Shown: positions 1-8,057, counted from the first letter of the stretch. The stretch: DNA of 16,087 bases from Pseudomonadota bacterium (GCA_021815905.1 JAKAZP010000009.1:1-16087); one strand, 5' to 3'. The notes: generated from the letters alone by a model not told the origin. Numbers and translations are program-made.

Positions 1-2693
1 AGTTCCGCCGCCTTCGTCATCCGCTCGCGCACCCCGGCCGACACCGCCTGCGCGGCGTCGGTCCGCACCTCGAGGACGAGCTCGTCATGCACCTGCATGA
101 TGAGGCGCGCCGGCGCATCCTCGCGGGCGCACCAGGCATCGACCGCGATCATCGCCCGCTTGATGATGTCGGCGGCGGTGCCCTGCATCGGCGCGTTGAT
201 GGCGCTGCGCTCGGCGTACTGGCGTGTCTGGGTGTTGCCTGAGCGGATGTCCGGCAGATACAGCCGCCGCCCGTAGACCGTCTCGACGAATCCCCGCTCG
301 CGCGCCTGCTGCCGGGTGGCGTCCATGAACCGACGCACGCCGGGGTAGCGCTGGAAATACCGCTCCACGTAGCTTTGCGCGGAGCCGCGGTCGATGCCGA
401 GCTGGCGCGCGAGTCCGAAGGGCGACATGCCGTAGATCAATCCGAAGTTGATGGTCTTGGCGAGCCGGCGCTGATCCGGCGTCACCGCCGCGAGCGGCAC
501 GCCGAACACTTCCGCGGCGGTCGCCTGGTGCACGTCGCGCTCCTCGGCGAAGGCGGCGAGCAGTCCTTCATCGCCCGAGAGGTGCGCCATGATGCGCAGC
601 TCGATCTGCGAATAGTCCGCCGCGAGCAGCACGTACCCCGGGGGCGCGATGAAGGCCTGGCGGATGCGACGTCCTTCGGGACTGCGCACCGGGATGTTCT
701 GCAGGTTCGGATCGGAGGAGGACAAGCGGCCGGTCTGCGCGACCGCCTGGTGATACGAGGTGTGAATGCGCCCGGTGCGCGCGTTGACGAGCTCCGGCAG
801 CTTGTCGGTGTAGGTGGACTTGAGCTTCGCGAGCATGCGGTAGTCGAGCACGATCCGCGGCAGCGGATAGGACGCGGCGAGCTCCTCGAGGACGTCCTCG
901 GCCGTCGAGGGCTGCCCGGTCGGCGTCTTGCGCATCACCGGCAGAGCGAGCTTCTCGAACAGCACCTGCTGCAGCTGCTTCGGCGAGTCGATGTTGAAAT
1001 CGTGCCCCGCCTCGCGGCGCGCCTGCTGCACGAGATCGTGCAGCTCGAGCGCGATGCGCTGGCTCTGCGCGCGCAGCCGGTCGCGATCGACCAGGACGCC
1101 GCGGCGCTCCATGCGCTGCAGCACCGGAACGAGCGGCTGCTCGATCTCCTCGTAGAGCCGGCGCAGCTCGGGGATGGTCTCGATCCGCGGCCAGAGCGTG
1201 CGGTGCAGGCAGAGGGTGATGTCGGCATCCTCCGCCGCATACTCCGCGGCCCGCTCGACCGGCACCTGATTGAATGCGATCTGCTTCGCGCCCTTGCCCG
1301 CGACCTCCTCGTAGGTGATGGTGCGAAGCTTCAGATAGCACATCGCCGCCGAGTCCATGTCGTGCCGGGTCCGCACGCTGTCCCAGATGTAGGACTCGAG
1401 CATGGTGTCGAAGCGCATGCCCGCGAGGCGGATCCCGTGGTTCTCGAGCACGTGCGCGTCGTATTTCAGGTGGTGGCCGAGCTTCGGCCGCTCGGGGTCC
1501 TCGAGTATCGGCCTGAGCCGCTCGAGCACCCGCTCGCGCTCGAGCTGCTCGGGCGCCCCCGCGTAGTCGTGACGCAAGGGCACGTAGGCGGCCTCCCGCG
1601 GCTCGACGCAGAACGAGACGCCGACGATCTCGGCGCTCATGTAATCGAGGCTGGTCGTCTCGGTGTCGAAGGCGATGAGCGGGGCCTCGCGCAGCTTCGC
1701 AAGCCAGCGCTCGAGATCCTCCCAGCGCACGATGGTCTCGTAATGCCGCTCGGCGGCCGCGACGCTCGCCGCCTGCGCCTCGTCCGGCCGGTCCGCCGCG
1801 CAAGCCTCGCCGCCGCCCGCCGCGGCACCCGCGCCGCCCTCCAGTTGCTTCAGGAGCGAGCGCAGCTCGTAACGGCCGTAGAGCTCGCGCAGCCGCGGCA
1901 CATCCGGCGCGCCCAGGGTGAGCTCATCGAGCGTCACCGGCAGCTCGAGCCCGGTGTGAATGGTCGCGAGCCTGCGGGAGAGCTCGAGCGTCGAGAGGCC
2001 CGCGCGCAGATTCTCGCCCACCTTGCCGCCGATCTCCTGCACGTTGCGGATCAGATTGTCGAGCGTGCCGTACTGGTTCAGGAGCTTGGCCGCGGTCTTG
2101 GGGCCGACCTTCTCGATGCCGGGAATGTTGTCCGAGCTGTCCCCGACCAGGGCGAGGTAGTCGACGATCTGCTCGGGGTAGACGTCGAACTTCGCCTTGA
2201 CTCCGGCCCGATCGAGCACGCTGTTGCTCATGGTGTTGATGAGCGTGACCGACTCGTCGACCAGCTGCGCCATGTCCTTGTCGCCGGTCGAGATGAGCAC
2301 GCGGGCGCCCGAGCCCGCGGCGCGGCGGGCGAGGGTGCCGATGACATCGTCGGCCTCCACGCCTTCGATGCGCAGCAGCGGCAGACCCTGGGCCCGCAGC
2401 GCCGCGAGCAGCGGCTCGATCTGCGGGCGCAGATCGTCCGGCATCGGCGGCCGGTGCGCCTTGTACTCGGCGAACAACTCGTCGCGAAAGGTGCGGCCGG
2501 CGGCATCGAACACCAGCGCGATGCGCGGCGGGCGGCACTCCTTCAGGAATTTCGCCAGCATGTTGAGTACGCCGAGCATCGCGCCGGTCGGCTCGCCGCG
2601 CGAGTTGCTGAGCGGCGGCAGAGCGTGGAAGGCGCGGTAGAGATAGGACGAGGCGTCGATCAGAACCAGATCGGGGGCGGCGGGTGCGGACAT
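1..2693 (-). CDS. polA: DNA polymerase I, 3' end cut off by the window
   Basis: Repair and Okazaki-fragment-processing polymerase. I translated 897 codons from ATG 2693 to the left edge without a stop or frameshift. Residues 1-285 are the 5' nuclease domain (SSYLYRAFHALPPL near residue 15, EGVEADDVIG near 110). Residues 320-500 are the 3'-5' exonuclease domain with an intact FDTET motif (Asp343, Glu345), so proofreading should be active. The remainder is the polymerase domain: motif A DYSQIELR (Asp693), an O-helix segment RRLAKTINFGLIYG, and motif C QVHDELV (Asp870). Motifs A and C are both 12 residues before their E. coli counterparts (705, 882), which predicts about 916 aa, so roughly 19 residues plus the stop lie outside. 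The start matches the family N-terminus; no Shine-Dalgarno lies in front of it and a -10 box is 6 nt upstream. It is divergent from the DUF1800 gene. Confidence 0.97.
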   Translation of the reverse strand, partial: MSAPAAPDLVLIDASSYLYRAFHALPPLSNSRGEPTGAMLGVLNMLAKFLKECRPPRIALVFDAAGRTFRDELFAEYKAHRPPMPDDLRPQIEPLLAALRAQGLPLLRIEGVEADDVIGTLARRAAGSGARVLISTGDKDMAQLVDESVTLINTMSNSVLDRAGVKAKFDVYPEQIVDYLALVGDSSDNIPGIEKVGPKTAAKLLNQYGTLDNLIRNVQEIGGKVGENLRAGLSTLELSRRLATIHTGLELPVTLDELTLGAPDVPRLRELYGRYELRSLLKQLEGGAGAAAGGGEACAADRPDEAQAASVAAAERHYETIVRWEDLERWLAKLREAPLIAFDTETTSLDYMSAEIVGVSFCVEPREAAYVPLRHDYAGAPEQLERERVLERLRPILEDPERPKLGHHLKYDAHVLENHGIRLAGMRFDTMLESYIWDSVRTRHDMDSAAMCYLKLRTITYEEVAGKGAKQIAFNQVPVERAAEYAAEDADITLCLHRTLWPRIETIPELRRLYEEIEQPLVPVLQRMERRGVLVDRDRLRAQSQRIALELHDLVQQARREAGHDFNIDSPKQLQQVLFEKLALPVMRKTPTGQPSTAEDVLEELAASYPLPRIVLDYRMLAKLKSTYTDKLPELVNARTGRIHTSYHQAVAQTGRLSSSDPNLQNIPVRSPEGRRIRQAFIAPPGYVLLAADYSQIELRIMAHLSGDEGLLAAFAEERDVHQATAAEVFGVPLAAVTPDQRRLAKTINFGLIYGMSPFGLARQLGIDRGSAQSYVERYFQRYPGVRRFMDATRQQARERGFVETVYGRRLYLPDIRSGNTQTRQYAERSAINAPMQGTAADIIKRAMIAVDAWCAREDAPARLIMQVHDELVLEVRTDAAQAVSAGVRERMTKAAE

Positions 2694-2699
2694 GAAACG

Positions 2700-2725
2700 A
2701 GTATAGCGAAGGGGGGCGCCGTCAA
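2700..2725 (-). promoter_or_regulatory. Candidate polA promoter giving a leaderless mRNA
   Basis: On the minus strand TATACT (2705-2700, five of six consensus -10 bases) ends 6 nt before the polA ATG. TTGACG (2725-2720, five of six consensus -35 bases) lies upstream with a 14-nt spacer, shorter than the usual 16-18. If TATACT occupies -12 to -7, +1 falls on 2693, the A of the start codon. No ribosome-binding sequence exists between the -10 box and the ATG. The hexamers are visible; promoter activity and the start point are inferred. Confidence 0.5.
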
Positions 2726-2769
2726 CCGGTCCCGGGGCTCGCGCGCTATGTCCGGGGTCTACGCCTGCG

Positions 2770-2775
2770 AAGGAG
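2770..2775 (+). promoter_or_regulatory. Shine-Dalgarno of the DUF1800 gene
   Basis: AAGGAG sits 9 nt before ATG 2785 and fixes that start. It contrasts with the absence of any such element in front of the divergent polA. Confidence 0.75.
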
Positions 2776-2784
2776 CTCGATCCG

Positions 2785-4179
2785 ATGAGCGAGCGAATCA
2801 CCGCGGCCATCGCGGCCAACCGCTTCGGGCTCGGTGCCCGGCCCGGAGAGCTCGGGCGCATCGGCCGGGAGGGGCCGGACTGGCTGCTCGCGCAGCTCGA
2901 GGGACCTGCGCCCGCACTCGCGGACCCGGGCCTGGAGAGCTCCGCGCGCACGCTGGAGCGGATCTTTCGACTGCGGCGCGAGCTGCGGGCCGCGCGCCGG
3001 GGGGACCGGGGCGCGGTCGGCGGGGGGACCCTGAAGCGGCTGCCTGAGCTCATCCGGTCCATCTATCGCGCCGAGACGGAGGCGCGCGTCCGGCAGTCGA
3101 TGGCCACCGAGCGCCCGCTCATCGAGCGCCTGACGCAGTTCTGGTCCAATCATTTCGCGGTGTCGGTCGACAAGGGGCCGCTGGGCGCACTTGCGGGCAG
3201 CTACGAGCGCGAGGCCGTACGTCCGCACGTGCTCGGCCGCTTCGACGACCTGCTGCTCGCGACCCAGCGCCATCCGGCGATGCTGCTCTACCTCGACAAC
3301 GAGCTGTCCATGGGTCCGAACTCGCGCCTCGCGCGCCGGATCGCACGGCGTAACCCGACCCGCAAGGCAGGCATCAACGAGAACCTCGCGCGCGAGACCC
3401 TGGAGTTGCACACGGTGAGTGTCGACGGCGGCTACCGCCAGCGGGACGTGACGGCGTTCGCCGAGGTGTTGTCGGGCTGGTCGATCGCCGGTCCCGAGGC
3501 GGACCGCTTCGGGCTCGAGCCGGGCACCTTCCGGTTCGTGGCGGCGATGCACGAGCCCGGTGCGCAGACGGTGATGGGCAGGCGCTATCCCGAGGACGGC
3601 TACGGCCAGGGCGTCGCGGTGCTGCGCGACCTCGCGGGACATCCCTCCACCGCGCGCTTCATCGCCACGAAGCTCGCCCGGCACTTCATCGCCGACCAGC
3701 CGCCGCCGGCGGCGGTGGCGCGGATCGAGGCGGCGTTCCTCAGGAGCGGCGGCGACCTGCCGACGGTGTATCACGCTCTCATCGACTCGCCGGAGGCCTG
3801 GGAGCGGCCGCTCGCCAAATACAAGTCGCCAGCAGACTATCTCGTGTCGGTGTTTCGCGGGCTCGGGCTGCCGGCCGTCAGGCCGCCGCCGGTCGGCCTG
3901 TTCCAGCTGCTCGGGCAGCGGATCTGGTGTCCGGGATCGCCCGCGGGCTGGCCCGATCGCAGCGCCGACTGGGACGGCGCCTCGGAGCTCTGGAAGCGCA
4001 TCGAATGGGCCGATGCGCTCGGGCAGAGGGTGGGACCTCATCGGGACGCGCGGGCGCTCGCGGGCGAGCTGCTCGGCGCGAATCTCTCGGCGCTGACGCG
4101 CGAGGCGCTCGCTCGAGCCGCGAGCGCCAGCCAGGCGCTCGCGCTGCTGTTGGTTTCCCCGGAGTTCATACGGCGATGA
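2785..4179 (+). CDS. DUF1800 family protein
   Basis: A 464-aa protein of the DUF1800 family, whose biochemical role is unknown. Family landmarks in order: ANRFGLGARP (residues 11-20), FWSNHFAVS (119-127), a conserved core around GINENLARETLELHT (196-210) followed by VDGGYRQRDV (213-222) and LSGW (229-232), HEPGAQTVMGRRY (256-268), and HPSTARFIATKLARHFIADQPP starting at 286. Length is usual or slightly short for the family. I see no signal peptide or membrane segment, although its partner gene encodes a Tat-exported protein. The start has a good Shine-Dalgarno. The stop overlaps the next start (ATGA, 4176-4179), so the two are probably translated together. DUF1800 and DUF1501 genes are often adjacent in bacteria, suggesting a shared but unknown function. 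Confidence 0.93.
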   Translation: MSERITAAIAANRFGLGARPGELGRIGREGPDWLLAQLEGPAPALADPGLESSARTLERIFRLRRELRAARRGDRGAVGGGTLKRLPELIRSIYRAETEARVRQSMATERPLIERLTQFWSNHFAVSVDKGPLGALAGSYEREAVRPHVLGRFDDLLLATQRHPAMLLYLDNELSMGPNSRLARRIARRNPTRKAGINENLARETLELHTVSVDGGYRQRDVTAFAEVLSGWSIAGPEADRFGLEPGTFRFVAAMHEPGAQTVMGRRYPEDGYGQGVAVLRDLAGHPSTARFIATKLARHFIADQPPPAAVARIEAAFLRSGGDLPTVYHALIDSPEAWERPLAKYKSPADYLVSVFRGLGLPAVRPPPVGLFQLLGQRIWCPGSPAGWPDRSADWDGASELWKRIEWADALGQRVGPHRDARALAGELLGANLSALTREALARAASASQALALLLVSPEFIRR

Positions 4180-5447
4180 AATCGATCAAGAGACGTGAGT
4201 TTCTCGCCTCGGGCGCGCTCGCCGGGGCCGGCGCGCTGCTCGCGCCCACGGTCACCTTCGCGCGCGCGCCGCGCGGCGACAAGGCGCGGCTGGTGTTCGT
4301 CATCCTGCGCGGCGCGCTCGACGGTCTCGCCGCGGTGCCCCCGTGCGGTGATCCGCGCTATGCCGCGCTGCGCAACGATCTTGCGCTGGCGGCGCCGGGC
4401 ACTCCTGGCGGGGCGCTGCCGCTCGATGGCTTCTTCGGGCTTCATCCCGCGCTCGGCTTTCTGCGACAGTCCTATGCGGCGCGCGAGCTGTTGATCCTGC
4501 ACGCGGTCGCGAGCCCTTACCGCGAGCGCTCGCACTTCGACGGACAGAACGTGCTCGAAACCGGCTACCCGGCGCCGCACGCGGTCCAAACCGGATGGCT
4601 CAACCGAGCGCTCGCCGCGCTGCCCGCGCGGCGCGCTCCCGAGCGCGAGCGGGGCATCAGCATCGCGCCGACCGCGCCCCTCGTCATGCGCGGACCGGCC
4701 GCCGTGACCTCGTGGTCGCCATCGCATCTCGCACCGCTCGATGACGATACTCTGCAACGGATCGGCGACCTCTACGCGCACGATCCCCTGCTCGCGAAAA
4801 AACTGGCCGAGGCGCTGGCGGCCGAGGCGATCGCGGATGAGAGCGGTGGGATGGCGGAGCGCGCGCGCTCCATGCAGGGCGCGGCGGCGCGGACCCGCGG
4901 CACTTTCGCCCGGCGCGGCGCCCCGGGAGCGCAGTATGCGGAGGTGGTGCGCGCCGCGGCGCGCTTCCTGTGTCAGGAGAACGGCCCGCAAGTGGCCGTG
5001 TTCGACACCACCGGCTGGGACACTCACTTCGACGAAGGCGGCGCCAAGGGTCAGCTCGGGCAGCGGCTCGCCGCGCTCGATGCGGCGCTCGCGGCGCTCA
5101 AGGAGGGCCTGGGCCCAGCATGGCGCGATACCGCGGTGTTGCTGGCAACGGAGTTCGGGCGCACGGTCGCCGAGAACGGAACACTCGGGACCGACCACGG
5201 CACCGCGACCGCCGCGTACCTTCTGGGGGGGGCGGTAAAGGGGGGCAGGGTGATCGCGGACTGGCCAGGCCTCTCGGCGCGCGCGCTCTATCAGGATCGG
5301 GATCTGAGAGCGACGCTCGATCTGCGCTCCGTGATCAAGGGGGTGCTTTCGGAGCACCTGCGCGTTCCGATGCTCGCGCTCGAGGCGCGGGTATTCCCGG
5401 GCAGCGCGACGGCCAAGCCGCTGTCCGGACTGTTGCGGCGCGGTTGA
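4176..5447 (+). CDS. DUF1501 family protein, Tat-exported, alkaline-phosphatase-like fold
   Basis: A 423-aa protein. The N-terminus MKSIKRREFLASG is a twin-arginine signal (RREFL at 7-11) followed by an Ala/Gly/Leu-rich stretch to about residue 30, so it should be exported folded to the periplasm. The mature part matches DUF1501, which belongs to the sulfatase/alkaline-phosphatase superfamily: LVFVILRGALDG (39-50), HFDGQNVLETG (120-130), FDTTGWDTH (276-284), and the family block TEFGRTVAENGTLGTDHG (325-342) near the C-terminus. The Asp and His residues of these blocks are candidate metal ligands, but no activity is established. The start chosen at 4176 gives the 4-bp overlap and the Tat signal; the frame stays open further upstream but there lies inside the DUF1800 gene. 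Confidence 0.93.
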   Translation: MKSIKRREFLASGALAGAGALLAPTVTFARAPRGDKARLVFVILRGALDGLAAVPPCGDPRYAALRNDLALAAPGTPGGALPLDGFFGLHPALGFLRQSYAARELLILHAVASPYRERSHFDGQNVLETGYPAPHAVQTGWLNRALAALPARRAPERERGISIAPTAPLVMRGPAAVTSWSPSHLAPLDDDTLQRIGDLYAHDPLLAKKLAEALAAEAIADESGGMAERARSMQGAAARTRGTFARRGAPGAQYAEVVRAAARFLCQENGPQVAVFDTTGWDTHFDEGGAKGQLGQRLAALDAALAALKEGLGPAWRDTAVLLATEFGRTVAENGTLGTDHGTATAAYLLGGAVKGGRVIADWPGLSARALYQDRDLRATLDLRSVIKGVLSEHLRVPMLALEARVFPGSATAKPLSGLLRRG

Positions 5448-5483
5448 GCGCGATCCCAGGGCGCCCCCGAAGCGCCATTCATC

Positions 5484-5506
5484 GGCCGCGCTCCGCTCGC
5501 GCGGCC
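5484..5506. terminator. Inverted repeat between convergent genes, possible bidirectional terminator
   Basis: GGCCGCGC (5484-5491) and GCGCGGCC (5499-5506) form a perfect 8-bp stem with a 7-nt loop, between the converging DUF1501 and lptM stops. Neither side has a T-run, so it is not a canonical intrinsic terminator; a role in ending transcription is inferred from position. Confidence 0.4.
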
Positions 5507-5513
5507 CCCGAGC

Positions 5514-5771
5514 CTAGAGCCCCGGCGGTGTCGGACTGTGCGCCGGCGGACCTTCGTCGGGTTGATCCGGCGGAGCCGCTTTGCGCCGGGTTTTCGAGGT
5601 CGTCGCGGCCTCCGGCGCGCCCGCGGGCGCGCTCTGCGCGGCCGGCGCCGGATGTGTCACGACCTTCGCGTTGCGCTCCGGAAGGTAGAGCGGCCCCTTG
5701 AATCCGCAGGCCGCGCAGGCCAGCAGTACGCACCCGCCCGCAAGCGCCGCCCGGTATCCCGCGCCGCTCAT
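5514..5771 (-). CDS. lptM: LptM-type small lipoprotein (YifL family)
   Basis: An 85-aa lipoprotein. In E. coli, LptM (YifL) helps mature the LptD/LptE lipopolysaccharide translocon in the outer membrane. The diagnostic block here is CGFKGPLYLP (22-31), against CGLKGPLYFP in E. coli. Residues 1-21 are a short hydrophobic signal; the tail is Pro/Ala-rich and probably disordered. The family pattern puts the lipidated residue at Cys22, but its -3 position is Cys19, an atypical lipobox; Cys19, preceded by LLA, is an alternative. The ATG overlaps the thioesterase stop by 4 bp (ATGA, 5771-5768), which suggests coupled translation. In many gammaproteobacteria this gene precedes lysA and dapF; here it follows a thioesterase and its 3' end faces the DUF1501 gene. 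Confidence 0.88.
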   Translation of the reverse strand: MSGAGYRAALAGGCVLLACAACGFKGPLYLPERNAKVVTHPAPAAQSAPAGAPEAATTSKTRRKAAPPDQPDEGPPAHSPTPPGL

Positions 5772-6214
5772 GACGTGCGCCGCGCGCGAGCCACGACGGC
5801 CATGGTCAGCCGCGAGATGCAGATCAGCCGGTCGCGCTCGTCACGAATCTCGATCCCCCAGACCTGACTGCGGCTGCCGATGTGGAACGGCCGGGCGGTC
5901 GCGGTGAGGAGCCCCGTCGAGATCGAGCGCAGGTGGTTGGCGTTGATCTCCTGGCCGAGGCAGAGGAACCGCTCGGCATCGACGCACAAAGTGGCGGCGA
6001 TGCTGCCGACGGTCTCCGCGAGCGCCACCGAGACGCCGCCGTGGAGCACCCCGGTGGGCTGATGCATCTCGGGAGTGACGGGGAGCGTGGCCCGCAGGTA
6101 ATCCGGACCCGCCTCGACGATCCGCACCCCGATGCGCTCGGCGAACGTGTCGCCGGCGGCGCGCTCGAGTTTGGCGAGGTCGACTTCGGCGTGCCAGATG
6201 CTCATGCGCGGCAT
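5768..6214 (-). CDS. Hotdog-fold acyl-CoA thioesterase, YdiI/PaaI-like
   Basis: A 148-aa single-domain hotdog thioesterase that should hydrolyse acyl- or aroyl-CoA esters in the cytosol. It resembles E. coli YdiI (MenI) along its length: HQPTGVLHGGVSVALAETVGS (51-71), with catalytic Glu67 on the family pattern, then LGQEINANHLRS, GSRSQVWGIEIRDERDRLICISRLT. Family members act on different CoA esters, so the substrate is open; 1,4-dihydroxy-2-naphthoyl-CoA is one possibility only if menaquinone is made. The start could be ATG 6214 or ATG 6205 (MSIWHAE, closer to the YdiI N-terminus); neither has a good Shine-Dalgarno. It is divergent from maiA and overlaps lptM by 4 bp. Confidence 0.93.
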   Translation of the reverse strand: MPRMSIWHAEVDLAKLERAAGDTFAERIGVRIVEAGPDYLRATLPVTPEMHQPTGVLHGGVSVALAETVGSIAATLCVDAERFLCLGQEINANHLRSISTGLLTATARPFHIGSRSQVWGIEIRDERDRLICISRLTMAVVARARRTS

Positions 6215-6287
6215 TCTAGCGGGGCTCGGCGCCTGCCGTCTCGCGCGACTTCCCGCGCGCGCCTGTCTCTGGCACCCTTACCCCGCG

Positions 6288-6308
6288 CCGGGGAACGGCA
6301 GTCCCCGG
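6288..6308 (+). repeat. Small hairpin just upstream of maiA
   Basis: CCGGGGA (6288-6294) and TCCCCGG (6302-6308) are a perfect 7-bp inverted repeat with a 7-nt loop, ending 12 nt before the maiA ATG. In an mRNA it would lie against the likely ribosome-binding region (GGGG 6307-6310, GAGGG 6313-6317). A regulatory role is speculation. Confidence 0.3.
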
Positions 6309-6320
6309 GGATGAGGGCCC

Positions 6321-6959
6321 ATGAGACTCTACAGCTACTTCCGCAGCTCCGCGGCGTATCGGGTCCGCATCGCGCTCAACCTGAAGGACATCGCGTACGA
6401 GACGGTCCCGGTCGACCTGCGGCCCGGGGCGCATCGGACCCCGGAGTACCTCGCGAAGAACCCCCAGGGGCTCGTCCCTGCGCTCGAGGACGGCGGCGCG
6501 GTGCTCGGCCAATCGCTCGCCGTCATCGAATACCTCGAGGAGACCCATCCCGAGCCGCCGCTGCTGCCGCGCGCGGCGCTCGAGCGCGCGCGGGTGCGCT
6601 CCATGGCGCTCGCGGTGGCCTGCGACATGCATCCGCTCAACAACCTGCGCGTGTTGAATTACCTGCGCTCGCCGCTCGGCTGCGACGAGGAAGAGATCGA
6701 CACGTGGTACCGGCACTGGATCGCGGAAGGGTTCCGGGGCCTCGAGGAAGAGGCCAGGCGGGCCAGCGGCGACGGACGGCACATGTTCGGCGGCACCGTG
6801 ACGCTCGCGGACGTCTGCATCGTGCCGCAGATGTTCAACGCCCGGCGCTTCAAGTGCAACATCGAGCCGTTTCCCCTCCTGCGCGGGATCTGCGCGCACC
6901 TCGAAACGCTGCCCGCGTTCGCGCGCGCCGCGCCGGAAGCGCAGCCGGATGCCCCCTGA
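6321..6959 (+). CDS. maiA: Maleylacetoacetate isomerase, zeta-class glutathione S-transferase
   Basis: A 212-aa cytosolic enzyme that isomerises maleylacetoacetate to fumarylacetoacetate with glutathione, in tyrosine/homogentisate breakdown; close relatives act on maleylpyruvate in the gentisate route. The N-terminal thioredoxin-like domain (1-82) has the zeta active-site block SSAAYRVRIALNL (9-21) and NPQGLVPALE. The C-terminal helical domain has the bacterial MaiA signature HPLNNLRVLNYL and WIAEGFRGLEEEA. Length is typical. GAGGG lies only 3 nt before the ATG and GGGG 10 nt before. It overlaps the following kinase gene by 11 bp. No homogentisate dioxygenase or fumarylacetoacetase gene is in the window, so homogentisate versus gentisate cannot be decided. 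Confidence 0.94.
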   Translation: MRLYSYFRSSAAYRVRIALNLKDIAYETVPVDLRPGAHRTPEYLAKNPQGLVPALEDGGAVLGQSLAVIEYLEETHPEPPLLPRAALERARVRSMALAVACDMHPLNNLRVLNYLRSPLGCDEEEIDTWYRHWIAEGFRGLEEEARRASGDGRHMFGGTVTLADVCIVPQMFNARRFKCNIEPFPLLRGICAHLETLPAFARAAPEAQPDAP

Positions 6960-7905
6960 GCCGGCCGCTGCGGGCGGCCGCGCGCTCTACGGCGCGGTCG
7001 AGGCCGGGGGCACGAAGTTCGTGTGCGCCGCGGGCTGCGCGCCGCGGGAGATGCTCGAGGACTGCGTGATCGCGACCACTACGCCCCAGGCGACCCTGGC
7101 GGCGGTGTGCGCGTTCTTCGAGCACGTGCGCCGCGAGCGCGCGCCGCTTGCGTCCATCGGCATCGCCGCCTTCGGACCGGTCGAGCTCGATCCGCGCTCG
7201 GGGAGTCGTGGCACCCTCCTGCGCACGCCCAAGGCGGGCTGGGAGGGTGTGAGTCTCCTCTCCCCGCTCGCCGAGCGTTTCGGCTGCCCGGTGGCGATCG
7301 ACACCGATGTCAACGCCGCGGCGCTCGCCGAGTCGCTCTACGGTGCCGGCGTCGGCACGCGCTCGCTCGCGTACGTGACGGTCGGAACGGGCATCGGCGG
7401 CGGAGTCGCTTTCGAGGGCCGCACGCTTCCCGGCCTGCTGCATCCCGAGATGGGCCACATCGCGGTGCGGCGGCATCCCGCGGACGCGGAGTTCGCCGGC
7501 GTCTGCCCGTTTCACGGTGACTGTCTCGAGGGGCTCGCGAGCGGACCGGCCATCGTCGCCCGCTGGGGAGCCACGGCGGAATCCCTGCCCGATGCGCATC
7601 CGGCGCTCGAGACGCTCGGGTGGTACCTGGGTCAGCTCGCCGCGAGCATCGCGCTCGTGTGCTCGTGCGAGCGCATCGTGTTCGGCGGCGGGGTGATGAG
7701 CGATGGCCGGCTGCTGCCCTTCATCCGCCGCGCCGCGCGCCAACAGCTGGCCGGCTACCTGCCGATCGATGCGAAAGCCGGCGGCTTCGAGCGCTACATC
7801 ACCGCGCCGGCGCTCGGCCAGCACGCCGGCCTCATCGGGGCGTTGGCGCTCGCGCTCGGGACGGCGCGCGCGACCGTCCCTCCGCCGGGTGACCCCGGCG
7901 GCTGA
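6949..7905 (+). CDS. ROK-family sugar kinase, probably fructokinase
   Basis: A 318-aa cytosolic kinase expected to phosphorylate fructose (possibly mannose or another hexose) with ATP. It has the ROK phosphate loop GAVEAGGTKFV (15-25), catalytic Asp120 in DTDVNAAALAE, TVGTGIGGG (144-152), and a zinc site His170 (in PEMGH), Cys186, His189, Cys192 (CPFHGDC), followed by LEGLASGPA. EAGGTKF together with CPFHGDC is typical of the fructokinase branch (ScrK/GmuE-like). The ATG at 6949 lies inside the end of maiA, with GGAAG 9 nt upstream; no better start follows before the phosphate loop. The C-terminal 15 residues are Pro/Gly-rich and their DNA forms a stem (7882-7901). Confidence 0.9.
   Translation: MPPEPAAAGGRALYGAVEAGGTKFVCAAGCAPREMLEDCVIATTTPQATLAAVCAFFEHVRRERAPLASIGIAAFGPVELDPRSGSRGTLLRTPKAGWEGVSLLSPLAERFGCPVAIDTDVNAAALAESLYGAGVGTRSLAYVTVGTGIGGGVAFEGRTLPGLLHPEMGHIAVRRHPADAEFAGVCPFHGDCLEGLASGPAIVARWGATAESLPDAHPALETLGWYLGQLAASIALVCSCERIVFGGGVMSDGRLLPFIRRAARQQLAGYLPIDAKAGGFERYITAPALGQHAGLIGALALALGTARATVPPPGDPGG
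7882..7901 (+). repeat. Inverted repeat at the end of the ROK kinase gene
   Basis: CCGCCGGG (7882-7889) and CCCGGCGG (7894-7901) form a perfect 8-bp GC stem with a 4-nt loop (TGAC), ending just before the TGA at 7903-7905. There is no T-run after it, so at best it is a non-canonical terminator or mRNA 3'-end stabiliser. Confidence 0.3.
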
Positions 7906-8057
7906 ATCGGTTCTCGCGGCTCGCAGCGGCCGGCACCGCCGCAGGGGCGAGCGCAACCGGCGTGGCGTGCAAGATCCGCGCAGGCGGCGCGCCGGGAAGC
8001 GAGCTCGAGACCTCACCGCAAAATAATCGCCCGCCGCCGCATCCGGACGACCCCCCG

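Noticed and set aside
375..3047. Very long open frame on the plus strand, 890 codons
   Set aside because: It lies opposite polA, whose reading frame shows all family motifs. The plus-strand translation is Arg/Leu/Glu-rich with no recognisable domain, as expected opposite a high-GC gene.
6281..6320. Possible sigma-54 promoter upstream of maiA (TGGCAC near 6270)
   Set aside because: There is no matching TTGC(A/T) element at the required 5-base spacing.
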